A DNA stretch of 39,669 bases from Ruminococcus sp. (lineage in GTDB: Bacteria; Bacillota; Clostridia; Oscillospirales; Ruminococcaceae), in contig JAFXXU010000002.1 of assembly GCA_017542125.1 (NCBI GenBank), positions 1 to 39,669 of the forward strand, written 5' to 3'. Made by a program: the position numbers and the translations under genes. Shown in pieces: positions 30,544 to 38,322 of the stretch (its first letter is position 1; each line of letters starts with the position of its first letter). A model generated the notes under the pieces. That model had not been told where the DNA came from. It did no database searches and saw only the letters and a list, made by a program, of their open reading frames with translations.

Positions 30544-30747
30544 ATGGCTTTTGAAGTTACCAAGGATACTATAATCGGCGATATAATGAATGCCGACGAT
30601 ACCACCGCAGAGATCTTTATGTCTATCGGTATGCATTGCCTCTTCTGCCCCTCTGCAAGAGGCGAGACCCTTGAGCAGGCTTGCATGGTACACGGCGTTG
30701 ATGCCGATGAAATGGTGAAAAAGCTCAACGAGCATATCAACGGCTGA
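30544..30747 (+). CDS. DUF1858-domain redox-disulfide protein
   Basis: This 67-residue protein is a complete DUF1858 domain: a conserved N-terminal helix (VTKDTIIGDIMN), MSIGMHCLFCPSA with a CxxC pair, and a C-terminal HGVDADEMVKKLNEHI helix. The family is also described as the hybrid-cluster-protein-associated redox disulfide domain, and the cysteine pair suggests redox or sulfur chemistry. No hybrid cluster protein is adjacent. The ATG at 30544 follows GGGAG; the upstream open frame crosses the promoter and was excluded. Confidence 0.9.
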   Translation: MAFEVTKDTIIGDIMNADDTTAEIFMSIGMHCLFCPSARGETLEQACMVHGVDADEMVKKLNEHING

Positions 30748-30754
30748 GCTTCGG

Positions 30755-30785
30755 GCTGCCGCTATACTGCGGCAGCTTGTTTTTT
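30755..30785 (+). terminator. Terminator of the DUF1858 gene
   Basis: GCTGCCGC (30755-30762) pairs perfectly with GCGGCAGC (30769-30776) and is followed by TTGTTTTTT. Confidence 0.92.
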
Positions 30786-30811
30786 AGCAGCTCATATGGA
30801 GGCGCTGTCTT

Positions 30812-31084
30812 TTGAATATCTTAGCTGACGACAGCTCGGCGAAGGATAAGTGGGGCAAGCTCGGTGAAGTCATCGGCGATGCGAGCAAGGCTGTATACGT
30901 TTATATACTGGTTATCGTAGTCCTTGTCATACTTATTGCCGCGCTGATTATCGCATATGTCACAAAGCGCAGGCATCCGAAGGGCACAGGTGAAGATAAA
31001 AAGAAAAACACGGCGTTAAGGATAGTTATATACATCCTTGCCGGGATGCTGTTCCTGGTCCTTTTTCCTTTGATCGTTTTATGA
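30812..31084 (+). CDS. Small membrane protein with two transmembrane segments
   Basis: This 90-residue protein is not recognised. It has a short N-terminus, a membrane segment at about 30-50 (YILVIVVLVILIAALIIAYV), a lysine-rich loop (KRRHPKGTGEDKKKN) and a second segment at about 69-90 that ends the protein. The loop is probably cytoplasmic. The TTG start follows TGGAGG. Its ATGAG end lies 12 bases before trmK, so it is probably the first gene of the trmK-nif3-rqcH unit. Confidence 0.72.
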   Translation: MNILADDSSAKDKWGKLGEVIGDASKAVYVYILVIVVLVILIAALIIAYVTKRRHPKGTGEDKKKNTALRIVIYILAGMLFLVLFPLIVL

Positions 31085-31096
31085 GAGGTGATCGCA

Positions 31097-31798
31097 TTGA
31101 ATGACCACAGGCTCCTTGCCTGCGCTTCGCTCTGCGTCAGGGGCAAGACCGCCGACGTCGGCACCGACCACGGCTACCTGCCCGTTTATCTCGTTGAGCA
31201 GGGAATTGCAGAGCGCTGCATCGCCTGCGACATCAACGAGGCGCCCCTTGCCTCGGCAAAAGAGAATATCGCCGCAGCCGGCCTCTCCGACAGGATAGAT
31301 ACCATCCTCTCCGACGGCCTGGATAACATCCCGCCGGAGGGTATAAGGAACGTGGTCATCGCCGGGATGGGCGGCGAGCTTATCGCGGATATTATCTCCC
31401 GGGCTGAATGGCTCCGGGAGGGGGTAAACCTCGTGCTCCAGCCCATGACCAAGTGGGATCATCTCCGGGAGTACCTGGCCCAGAACGGCTTTGAGGTCCT
31501 GGAGGAAAAAGCCTGCCGGGAGGGGAAGTTCGTCTACTCGGTGATAAGAGCTGTCTGGACGGGCAGAGCCCGGGAGGAAAAATGCACCCTTGCATACCTC
31601 TACGGCGGAAGGGTCTCCCCCGATACCGAGGAGGGCAGAGCCTATCTGTTAAGGCAGGCTCAGAGGCTTGAAGCCGTGGGCAGAGGCGTCGCATCCTCCC
31701 CCGACAGGGCAGAGGATGCAGAGCGGTATCTCTCGGCAGCAGCAGAGCTCCGTCAGCGGGCTGAAATACAGGAAACAATAAATACTGATATGAGGTGA
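31097..31798 (+). CDS. trmK: tRNA (adenine(22)-N(1))-methyltransferase TrmK
   Basis: This 233-residue S-adenosylmethionine-dependent enzyme methylates A22 in the D loop of tRNAs. The SAM-binding start DVGTDHGYLPVYL, CDINEAPLASAKENI, and the family's VVIAGMGGELI and LQPMTKWDHLREYL are all visible. The TTG at 31097 was chosen because AGAGGTG ends 6 bases earlier and NDHRLLACASLC fits the family beginning; a GTG at 31088 lies in the ribosome site. The stop overlaps the ribosome site of the next gene. The trmK-Nif3 pair is conserved in Firmicutes (yqfN-yqfO in Bacillus). Confidence 0.93.
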   Translation: MNDHRLLACASLCVRGKTADVGTDHGYLPVYLVEQGIAERCIACDINEAPLASAKENIAAAGLSDRIDTILSDGLDNIPPEGIRNVVIAGMGGELIADIISRAEWLREGVNLVLQPMTKWDHLREYLAQNGFEVLEEKACREGKFVYSVIRAVWTGRAREEKCTLAYLYGGRVSPDTEEGRAYLLRQAQRLEAVGRGVASSPDRAEDAERYLSAAAELRQRAEIQETINTDMR

Positions 31799-31803
31799 AG
31801 AAA

Positions 31804-32562
31804 ATGACAACAGTCAAGGATATCTACAACTACATCGACAAGATCGCACCCTTTAAGAATCAGGAGAGCTACGATAACTCCGGCATCAATATCGGCTGGG
31901 GCGACGATGAGGTCAAGGCCGCAATGATCGCTCTGGATGCCACCGCCGACGTCGTCCGTGACGCAGAGCAGGTGGGAGCACAGCTGCTCATCACCCACCA
32001 CCCGGTCATCTTCGACCCCATCAGGCAGATCAGCTTCAAGTCGGTGGCGGGCAGACTTGCCTTTGACGGTATCAATGTCATCAGCGCCCATACCAATTTC
32101 GATTCCGCAAAGCTCAACGATATCCTCTGCGATAAGCTGAACCTTATCCCCACCGAGCCCATCAGGGTCGATAACGGCGTGCCCATAGGCTATATCTGCG
32201 AGTGCGCAAATATGAGCCCCGAAAGGCTCGTTACCAGGATACAGGCAGCTCTGGGCACCACCTGCGTCCGCTATAACAATATGGGCGGCGAGATCAACCG
32301 TACCGCAGTATGCTCCGGCAGCGGCGGCAGCCTCCTTCCGGACGTTATCGCCAAGAATGTTGACTGCCTCATCACCGGCGACGTAAAGCACAGCGTGTTC
32401 ATCGACGCCTTCAATGCCGGCGTTATGGTCATTGATGCGGGGCATTACCATACCGAGCAGCTCTTCTGCGAGTATATGAGAAATGTGCTCTCGGAAAAGT
32501 TCCCCGGCGTTCATTTCGACATCGCGCCCTCTGAGCGTGATATTCTTAGCTACCAGTTCTGA
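31804..32562 (+). CDS. Nif3-like dinuclear metal centre protein (DUF34)
   Basis: This 252-residue protein belongs to the Nif3/YqfO/YbgI family, which forms toroidal hexamers with two metal ions per subunit. Metal-ligand motifs are visible: ITHHPVIF near residue 64, AHTNFDSA near 98 and IDAGHYHTEQLF near 217. The molecular role is unsettled; proposals include nucleotide hydrolysis and metal handling. It lacks the extra PII-like insertion of the Bacillus YqfO. The ATG follows GAGGTG by 6 bases. Confidence 0.93.
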   Translation: MTTVKDIYNYIDKIAPFKNQESYDNSGINIGWGDDEVKAAMIALDATADVVRDAEQVGAQLLITHHPVIFDPIRQISFKSVAGRLAFDGINVISAHTNFDSAKLNDILCDKLNLIPTEPIRVDNGVPIGYICECANMSPERLVTRIQAALGTTCVRYNNMGGEINRTAVCSGSGGSLLPDVIAKNVDCLITGDVKHSVFIDAFNAGVMVIDAGHYHTEQLFCEYMRNVLSEKFPGVHFDIAPSERDILSYQF

Positions 32563-32573
32563 GGAGATAATCT

Positions 32574-34325
32574 ATGGCTCTTGACGGAGTATTTTTAAGA
32601 CAGGTCAGGCTTGAGCTCATGCCGCTCATCGGCAGCAGAGTTGAGAAGATTCATCAGCCCTCCCGGGAGGAGCTGCTCATCACACTGCGCACCCGTGACG
32701 GCGCATACAGGCTGCTGATAAATACCGGCGCAGGCACCGCCCGCGTCCACGTTACCAAAGAGGACATCGAGAACCCAAAGGTGCCCCCTATGTTCTGTAT
32801 GCTCATGCGCAAGCAGCTGCAAAGCGGCAAGCTGGCCGATATCCGTCAGGACGACCTGGAGCGTATCCTCTATTTCGATTTCGACTCGGTCAACGAGCTG
32901 GGCGACCTCTGCCGCCTCACCCTCGCCGTGGAGATAATGGGCAGGCATTCAAACCTTATCCTTATCAACAGCAGCGGCAGGGTGGTTGACAGCATCAAGC
33001 GGGTGGGGCAGGATATGTCCCAGGTGAGACTGGTGCTCCCGGGGATAGAATATACCCTCCCCCCCAAGGAGCAGCGCCTCTCCCTTATCGACGACGACCC
33101 CGCCGAGATAGTCCGCAGAGTGCGGGAGCTGCCACAGATGAAGCTGCCTAAAGCTCTGATGACCGTAATGGAGGGCATCTCTCCCGTATTTGCCAGAGAG
33201 GCCGAGTTCTATACCGGCAGAGGCAGCGAGCTCACCGTCTCGGAAATGACCGAGGACGGCTTTGACCGCCTCGCCTTCTATCTGGGCAAGACCGCCCGGG
33301 AGCTTGCCGAGGGGACTAATCACTATACCATCCTCCGCACAACCGACGGGCAGTTCAAGGACTTCTGCTTTACCGATATCAGGCAGTACGGCAGCCTTAT
33401 GATAACCTCCGAGGCGGAGTCCGCCTGCGATACCCTTGACCGCTTCTTCTCCGAGAGAGACAGAACAGCAAGGGTCAAGCAGAAAGCTCAGGACCTTTTC
33501 AGACTGCTGGTGAATACCTCAGAGCGTATCTCCCGCAGGACAGCCAACCGTGAGCTGGAGCTCAAGGAGTGCGCTGACCGGGATAAGCTGAAACGCTGCG
33601 GCGACCTGATAATGTCGAACCTCTACCGCCTTGAAAAGGGCGATGCCGAAGCCGTCGTCGAGGACTATTTCGAGGAGGGCAGCCCCACCGTCCGCATACC
33701 GCTGGAGCGCAGGCTCACCCCATCCCAGAACGCCCAGCGCTATTATAAGGAGTACCGCAAGGCCGATACCGCCGAAAAGAAGCTGATAGGCCTCATCGCC
33801 GAGGGCGAGCAGGAGCTATTGTATATCGACTCGGTGTTCGATGCACTGACCAGAGCCCAGGGCGAGAGCGATATCGCCGAGCTGCGGGCAGAGCTGGCGG
33901 AGCAGGGATACATCAAGCGGGGCAGATCAAAAGACAAGCCCCCCAAGGCTCAGCCGCCCCTCCGATTCGTGTCCTCGGACGGGTACGAGATACGGGTAGG
34001 CAGGAACAATAAGCAGAACGACCGCCTCACCTGCAAGGACTCGGAGAAGCTGGATATATGGCTTCATACGAAGGACATAACGGGGTCGCATACGGTGATA
34101 TCCTGTCACGGGGAGGAGCCTCCGGAGAGAACGATCGAGGAGGCCGCGATAATAGCGGCGTACCACTCCAAGGGACGTGCATCGGCGCAGGTGCCGGTCG
34201 ATTATACGCTGATAAAGTATGTAAAGAAGCCGGCGGGAGCGAAGCCCGGGATGGTGATATTCACGAACAACAGAACGCTGTATGTAAAGCCGGATGAGGC
34301 AACGGTAGAGAAGCTGAAGAAATAA
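32574..34325 (+). CDS. rqcH: RqcH (NFACT-domain ribosome quality control protein)
   Basis: This 583-residue protein matches RqcH/Rqc2, which recruits alanyl-tRNA to stalled 50S subunits and adds C-terminal alanine tails. It shows the NFACT-N start (ALDGVFLRQVRLEL, SRVEKIHQP), CMLMRKQLQ, EIMGRHSNLILIN, helix-hairpin-helix and coiled coil regions, and the NFACT-R domain (VGRNNKQNDRLTCK to IKYVKKPAGAKPGMVIFTNNRTLYV). The position equivalent to Bacillus Asp97-Arg98 reads Glu96-Arg97, a conservative change. Codon choice changes sharply over the last roughly 100 codons (see findings). The ATG follows GAGGAGA. Confidence 0.95.
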   Translation: MALDGVFLRQVRLELMPLIGSRVEKIHQPSREELLITLRTRDGAYRLLINTGAGTARVHVTKEDIENPKVPPMFCMLMRKQLQSGKLADIRQDDLERILYFDFDSVNELGDLCRLTLAVEIMGRHSNLILINSSGRVVDSIKRVGQDMSQVRLVLPGIEYTLPPKEQRLSLIDDDPAEIVRRVRELPQMKLPKALMTVMEGISPVFAREAEFYTGRGSELTVSEMTEDGFDRLAFYLGKTARELAEGTNHYTILRTTDGQFKDFCFTDIRQYGSLMITSEAESACDTLDRFFSERDRTARVKQKAQDLFRLLVNTSERISRRTANRELELKECADRDKLKRCGDLIMSNLYRLEKGDAEAVVEDYFEEGSPTVRIPLERRLTPSQNAQRYYKEYRKADTAEKKLIGLIAEGEQELLYIDSVFDALTRAQGESDIAELRAELAEQGYIKRGRSKDKPPKAQPPLRFVSSDGYEIRVGRNNKQNDRLTCKDSEKLDIWLHTKDITGSHTVISCHGEEPPERTIEEAAIIAAYHSKGRASAQVPVDYTLIKYVKKPAGAKPGMVIFTNNRTLYVKPDEATVEKLKK

Positions 34326-34336
34326 CAAATGAAGCC

Positions 34337-34640
34337 ATAAGTCAAGGCACAAAGCCCATATTGCGCAGGTCAAGCTTTATTCCTCGGCTACGCTCGGAAT
34401 AAAGCGGGGGGCGAAGCCTCCCTTGCGAGGTTTGGGGCTCTGTATCACCTGACCCGCAAATACTCAACAAGCTAAAAACCATAATCGGCGCTGCATCCCC
34501 CAAAAACACAAAAGGGACGCAGACGCCGGTTTTTCTATTCAAACTATCAAGGAAATGCCTTATGCAGCTCCGAATTGGGATCCCACCCAAACCCCGCAAG
34601 GGGGTTTACCGAGGTCTGTTTGGTTTTGTGCCTTGATTAT
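34337..34640. repeat. Inverted-repeat-bounded structured intergenic element
   Basis: No gene is seen in the 397 bases between rqcH and the ECF sigma gene. The stretch is bounded by an imperfect inverted repeat of about 20 bases (34337-34356 and 34622-34640, sharing TCAAGGCACAAA). A second inverted pair lies inside (34419-34437 with 34586-34604). Local hairpins are GCTTTATTCC/GGAATAAAGC (34374-34405) and AAACCCC/GGGGTTT (34589-34607). It could be a MITE-like element or a structured RNA. Confidence 0.55.
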
Positions 34641-34669
34641 TACTTTGCTTGTATTTTTTTCATTCTCCT

Positions 34670-34702
34670 TGAAACTATTTCCCGCTTTTTCCACACTATA
34701 TA
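34670..34702 (+). promoter_or_regulatory. Possible ECF-type promoter (autoregulation)
   Basis: TGAAACTATTT at 34670-34680 resembles the ECF -35 consensus TGAAACnTTT. A clear ECF -10 (CGTx) is lacking; CACACTATATA lies at the right distance. Autoregulation of the downstream sigma gene is a hypothesis. Confidence 0.35.
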
Positions 34703-34722
34703 TATGAAAGGAGGCGAGCCCC

Positions 34723-35250
34723 GTGGATCGTGAAGAAAAAGCCCTCGCTGAATTCAGAACTATATATTCCTCTACCTGTAAATATGTCTTCCGCGCCGCA
34801 GTCGCAGGCTCGCGCTCCGTCTCCGATGCTGAGGACGTCTTCCAGGAAACCTACGTCGAGCTCCTTTCCCAGCTCCGGCGCGGTAAAACTATCCGCGACC
34901 CCCAGAGCTATCTCACTTCCATCCTTCGGCGTAAGCTCTGGGCATCCTACCAGTCCTCGCCCGCCTCGGAAATATCCTCCGCTATCCTCGACTTCTCCGA
35001 CGCTCCCTCCGAGCCCCCCGATGACCTGGATATCGAGGAAAGTATCATCACCGAACAGCTCTATGAGCAGGTCGCCCAGCGCCTCCGCTCCAAGGACGAG
35101 ACAGTCAGGAGGATATTCTATATGTACTATTCCCTTGAAATGAAGCTCCCCGATATCGCAGAGCAGCTGGATATCCCGCTCCAGAGCGTTAAAAACAAGC
35201 TCTACCGAACGCTCGCCGAGCTTCGCAAGCTATACGGAGGTGACAAGTAA
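34723..35250 (+). CDS. ECF-type RNA polymerase sigma factor
   Basis: This 175-residue sigma factor has only regions 2 and 4, the ECF layout. Region 2 includes DAEDVFQETYVELLSQL and YLTSILRRKLW; region 4 includes IFYMYYSLEMKLPDIAEQLDIPLQSVKNKLYRTLAEL. An acidic, Ser/Pro-rich linker lies between. The GTG start follows AAAGGAGG by 7 bases. Its stop overlaps the start of a membrane protein (TAATG), the usual coupling of a sigma factor with its anti-sigma factor. Confidence 0.9.
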   Translation: MDREEKALAEFRTIYSSTCKYVFRAAVAGSRSVSDAEDVFQETYVELLSQLRRGKTIRDPQSYLTSILRRKLWASYQSSPASEISSAILDFSDAPSEPPDDLDIEESIITEQLYEQVAQRLRSKDETVRRIFYMYYSLEMKLPDIAEQLDIPLQSVKNKLYRTLAELRKLYGGDK

Positions 35251-36836
35251 TGAAAGAAAGTGAATTCTATAAAAAGGTGCTGGAGCGCAGCTTCGAGCCG
35301 GATTTCGATGACCTCTCAGCCCGGATAATCGCTTCGGCAGGGGAGCCCGCCGAGCCCCCCGCCAAGAAAGTCCGGCTAAGGACGGGCTTTATCGTTGCGG
35401 CCTGCTTTGCGGCTATGCTGGCCATTGGTGTGGTAATAGGTCTCAACGCTGTCAGGGTGCTGCCCGATACAGGCGACGACTCCCTCCCCGACAAGGCCTA
35501 CGATATCACAGCATCCTCCGCTGACAGCAGCTCTGCCGACAGCTCCAAGCCCGTTTCCGACAGCTCGTCCCAGGAAACAACAGTCGTCCCCGACGGCAAG
35601 ATGTTCATAGTGTATCACGGCGTTCATTATCTTTACTATGCAAATCAGGAGCACATCTATCTCAACGAAAGCGATGACTATATTCCCATCCCGGACGGCT
35701 ATGATTTTCTTGGCCTCATAACCAGCCTCATCACCGATCCGTGGGCAACATCAAAAATCGCTCCGCGCCTCAGTACGAATATCCCTGGGGTGTTAAAGGG
35801 TTCCGCTGTCTTTTACAATGAGGAAAAGGACGCTTTCTGTGTATGGATCCAGACCGCCAGCTCTTGGGGAGACCTGAAATTTCTCAGCAGCACTCCTGTT
35901 GAGGAAGCCGATTTTGCTGTCCGTTACGAGCCTACCTACGGCGTAGAAGCTACCGATACAGGCCACAGCATATATGAAGCAGACTTGGACGTCAAGGAGA
36001 AAAATGCCATAAGATACGCTGTTTACGACGGCATAAGAACTACCGTCAAGCAGATAAATCAGGACGGCACCCTCCTGCTGACCCTTGACCGCTCGACTCT
36101 CAAGGATCCCGGCGACAAGCGCTTCCCTGACGAGATGACCTTTATGTTCACGGGCAGTACCGAGGAAGAGGCAGCCGGCTACAACGAGTACACCCTATAT
36201 AAACCCGAGCAGGTGAATGTGGGCGATGTCCTCTGGATACAGGTGACGGCCTATTTCGATTCCAGTAACATCTACCTTATCAAGGACTCAGAGGGAACAT
36301 TTTCCCGTATCGAGACCAGATATTTGCTGAAATACGATCTTATCCCCGTTGACCGTACCTCCTACACAGGTCCCTTAGACAGTGAAACAGACAGCTATGA
36401 TACGGCCTTCTACGGTGTTGAGGCTACCAATACAGGCAAAAGCGTATTGGATGAGACTTTAGACTTTAAGGAGCAAAATGCAATAAAGTACGGCGTCAAA
36501 GACGGCATAAGGACTGCCGTCAAGCAGATAAACCAAGACGGCACCCTCCTGCTGACCCTTGACCGCTCCACACTCTCGAACCCCGATGACAAACGTTTCC
36601 CCGATGAGCTGACCTTTAAATTCGCAGGTGTGACCGAGGACGAGGCGGCAAGCTATAACGAGTACAATGTCTATAAAACCGAACAGGTAAAGGTGGGCGA
36701 TACCCTCTGGATAGAGTTAAGCTCTTATTACAACGATATGACCAAATCTAACCTTATCAAGGACGAAAACGGTATCTTCTCCCGTATCGAGAGCAAGTAT
36801 GCTATGAGATACGATCTTATCCCCGTCAAAAAATAA
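35250..36836 (+). CDS. Putative membrane anti-sigma factor with duplicated extracytoplasmic domain
   Basis: This 528-residue protein has a short cytoplasmic N-terminus (about 45 residues, SFEPDFDDLSARIIASAGEP), one membrane segment (about 49-68), a Ser/Asp-rich linker and a large outer part. Residues 230-367 and 388-526 are a clear tandem duplication: both start YGVEAT-TG, share VKQINQDGTLLLTLDRSTL, NEY-YK-EQV-VGD-LWI and end YDLIPV. Between membrane and repeats lies another unrecognised domain. Coupling to the ECF sigma gene suggests it holds the sigma factor and senses an outside signal; no classical zinc anti-sigma motif (HxxxCxxC) is seen, so this is inference. Confidence 0.75.
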   Translation: MKESEFYKKVLERSFEPDFDDLSARIIASAGEPAEPPAKKVRLRTGFIVAACFAAMLAIGVVIGLNAVRVLPDTGDDSLPDKAYDITASSADSSSADSSKPVSDSSSQETTVVPDGKMFIVYHGVHYLYYANQEHIYLNESDDYIPIPDGYDFLGLITSLITDPWATSKIAPRLSTNIPGVLKGSAVFYNEEKDAFCVWIQTASSWGDLKFLSSTPVEEADFAVRYEPTYGVEATDTGHSIYEADLDVKEKNAIRYAVYDGIRTTVKQINQDGTLLLTLDRSTLKDPGDKRFPDEMTFMFTGSTEEEAAGYNEYTLYKPEQVNVGDVLWIQVTAYFDSSNIYLIKDSEGTFSRIETRYLLKYDLIPVDRTSYTGPLDSETDSYDTAFYGVEATNTGKSVLDETLDFKEQNAIKYGVKDGIRTAVKQINQDGTLLLTLDRSTLSNPDDKRFPDELTFKFAGVTEDEAASYNEYNVYKTEQVKVGDTLWIELSSYYNDMTKSNLIKDENGIFSRIESKYAMRYDLIPVKK

Positions 36837-36846
36837 CACTCCCCCT

Positions 36847-36880
36847 CAAAAAAAGACCCGGGCACTCGGTGCTCGGGTCT
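36847..36880 (-). terminator. Terminator of the minus-strand aminotransferase, shared with the convergent gene
   Basis: AGACCCGGGCAC (36854-36865) pairs with GTGCTCGGGTCT (36869-36880) with one mismatch. On the minus strand it runs into seven T residues (36853-36847). It separates convergent genes and probably acts in both directions, more weakly on the plus strand. Confidence 0.9.
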
Positions 36881-36885
36881 GTCTG

Positions 36886-38103
36886 TTATTTCTGCCTGTA
36901 GTCCGCAAGGAACTCCGCCATCTTGGCGGAAGCCTCGGAAAGCACCTCCACGGTAGGGAGGTAGACGATACGGAAGTGGTCGGGCTGCTCCCAGTGGAAG
37001 CCGCCGCCGTGAACTAGAAGTATCTTCTTCTCACGCAGCAGGTCAAGGACGAACTGCTCGTCGTTTGTGATATTGAACCTTTGAGCATCTATCCTCGGGA
37101 AGATGTAGAAGGCAGCCTTGGGCTTTACCGCCGACATACCCTCGATAGAGTTCATAGCCCTCCAGATGCACTCCCGCTGCTCGTAAACTCTCCCGCCCGG
37201 TTTGAGCAGGGGGTCAGCCGAGGCAGGGGTCTCCAGCGCGGCCTTGATTATGTACTGCGCCTGAACGTTTGAGCAGAGCCTCATGGAGGAGAGCATATTC
37301 AGCCCCTCGATGTAGCCCGCAACACGGCTCTTGTCGCCGCTCAGCACCATCCAGCCGCAGCGGTAGCCCGCCACCATATGGGACTTTGAGAGCCCGTTGA
37401 AGGTGATGCAGAACAGGTCGGGGCAGAGGGATGCGATGGAGGTGTGCTCCACGCCGTCCATAAGCAGGCGGTCGTATATCTCATCCGAGAAGATGATGAG
37501 CTCGTGCTCACGGGCAAGGTCAGCTATCTGTAAAAGCAGCTCCTTGGGATAAACAGCGCCGGTGGGGTTGTTGGGGTTTATGAGGACGATAGCCTTGGTC
37601 TTGTCGGTGATCTTCGAGCGCATATCCTCGATATCAGGGTTCCACTCGCTTCTCTCGTCACAGATGTAATGGATGGCCTCGCCCCCCGAAAGGGTAACGG
37701 CAGCCGTCCACAGGGGGTAATCCGGGGCGGGGACGAGTACCTCATCGCCGTTGTTCAGGAGCCCCTGCATTACCATAACGATAAGCTCCGAAACGCCGTT
37801 TCCGGTGTAGATATCGTTGATCCCGATGCCCTCGATGCCCTTGGAGGTGTGGTAGCTGATGATAGCCTCACGGGCCTCCTCGATGCCCTTTGAGTCGGAA
37901 TAACCCTCGGCGTTGACGAGGTTTTGCTTCATAGCCTCCAGGATGTTATCGGGGGTGCGGAAGCCGAAGGGTGCAGGATTGCCGATGTTGAGTTTCAATA
38001 TCTTCTCGCCGGCGGCGATCATCTCATTGGCGGCATCCATTACCGGACCTCTTATATCGTAACAGACGTGGTCAAGCTTTGTCGATTTTGCAAATGTTCT
38101 CAC
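36886..38103 (-). CDS. alaA: PLP-dependent aminotransferase, AlaA-like
   Basis: This 405-residue class I/II aminotransferase closely resembles E. coli AlaA (glutamate-pyruvate transaminase): KLDHVCYDIRGPVMDAA, KLNIGNPAPFGF, GYSDSKGIEEAREAI, LINPNNPTGAVYP, SDEIYDRL and NGLSKSHMVAGYRCGWM with the PLP lysine at 240. The GTG at 38103 was chosen: GGAGTG precedes it by 6 bases, and it gives exactly the 405-residue AlaA length. An ATG at 38133 has no good ribosome site. It has its own promoter and is divergent from the flavodiiron gene. The likely role is alanine synthesis from pyruvate and glutamate. Confidence 0.93.
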   Translation of the reverse strand: MRTFAKSTKLDHVCYDIRGPVMDAANEMIAAGEKILKLNIGNPAPFGFRTPDNILEAMKQNLVNAEGYSDSKGIEEAREAIISYHTSKGIEGIGINDIYTGNGVSELIVMVMQGLLNNGDEVLVPAPDYPLWTAAVTLSGGEAIHYICDERSEWNPDIEDMRSKITDKTKAIVLINPNNPTGAVYPKELLLQIADLAREHELIIFSDEIYDRLLMDGVEHTSIASLCPDLFCITFNGLSKSHMVAGYRCGWMVLSGDKSRVAGYIEGLNMLSSMRLCSNVQAQYIIKAALETPASADPLLKPGGRVYEQRECIWRAMNSIEGMSAVKPKAAFYIFPRIDAQRFNITNDEQFVLDLLREKKILLVHGGGFHWEQPDHFRIVYLPTVEVLSEASAKMAEFLADYRQK

Positions 38104-38146
38104 AAATAACACTCCGTTCTGATCATTTGGCATAACACCAATTTAT

Positions 38147-38175
38147 ATTCTATCACAACCCATTACAAAATGCAA
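38147..38175 (-). promoter_or_regulatory. SigA-type promoter of the alaA-like gene
   Basis: On the minus strand TTGCAT (38175-38170) and TAGAAT (38152-38147) are 17 bases apart, about 44 bases before the start codon. Confidence 0.85.
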
Positions 38176-38255
38176 GTATAACCGCACAAAATTGCAATTT
38201 TGGTTCTTTTAGACAAAAACAGAGCCTCTCCCGAAACATTTTTTGCCTCCGGCTA

Positions 38256-38284
38256 TTGATTTACAGGGCTGATTATGGTATAAT
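38256..38284 (+). promoter_or_regulatory. SigA-type promoter of the flavodiiron gene
   Basis: TTGATT (38256-38261) and consensus TATAAT (38279-38284) are 17 bases apart, with the start codon 39 bases downstream. Confidence 0.88.
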
Positions 38285-38322
38285 ATTCTTACAGATTTTT
38301 AAAATGATCGGAGGAATATCCT

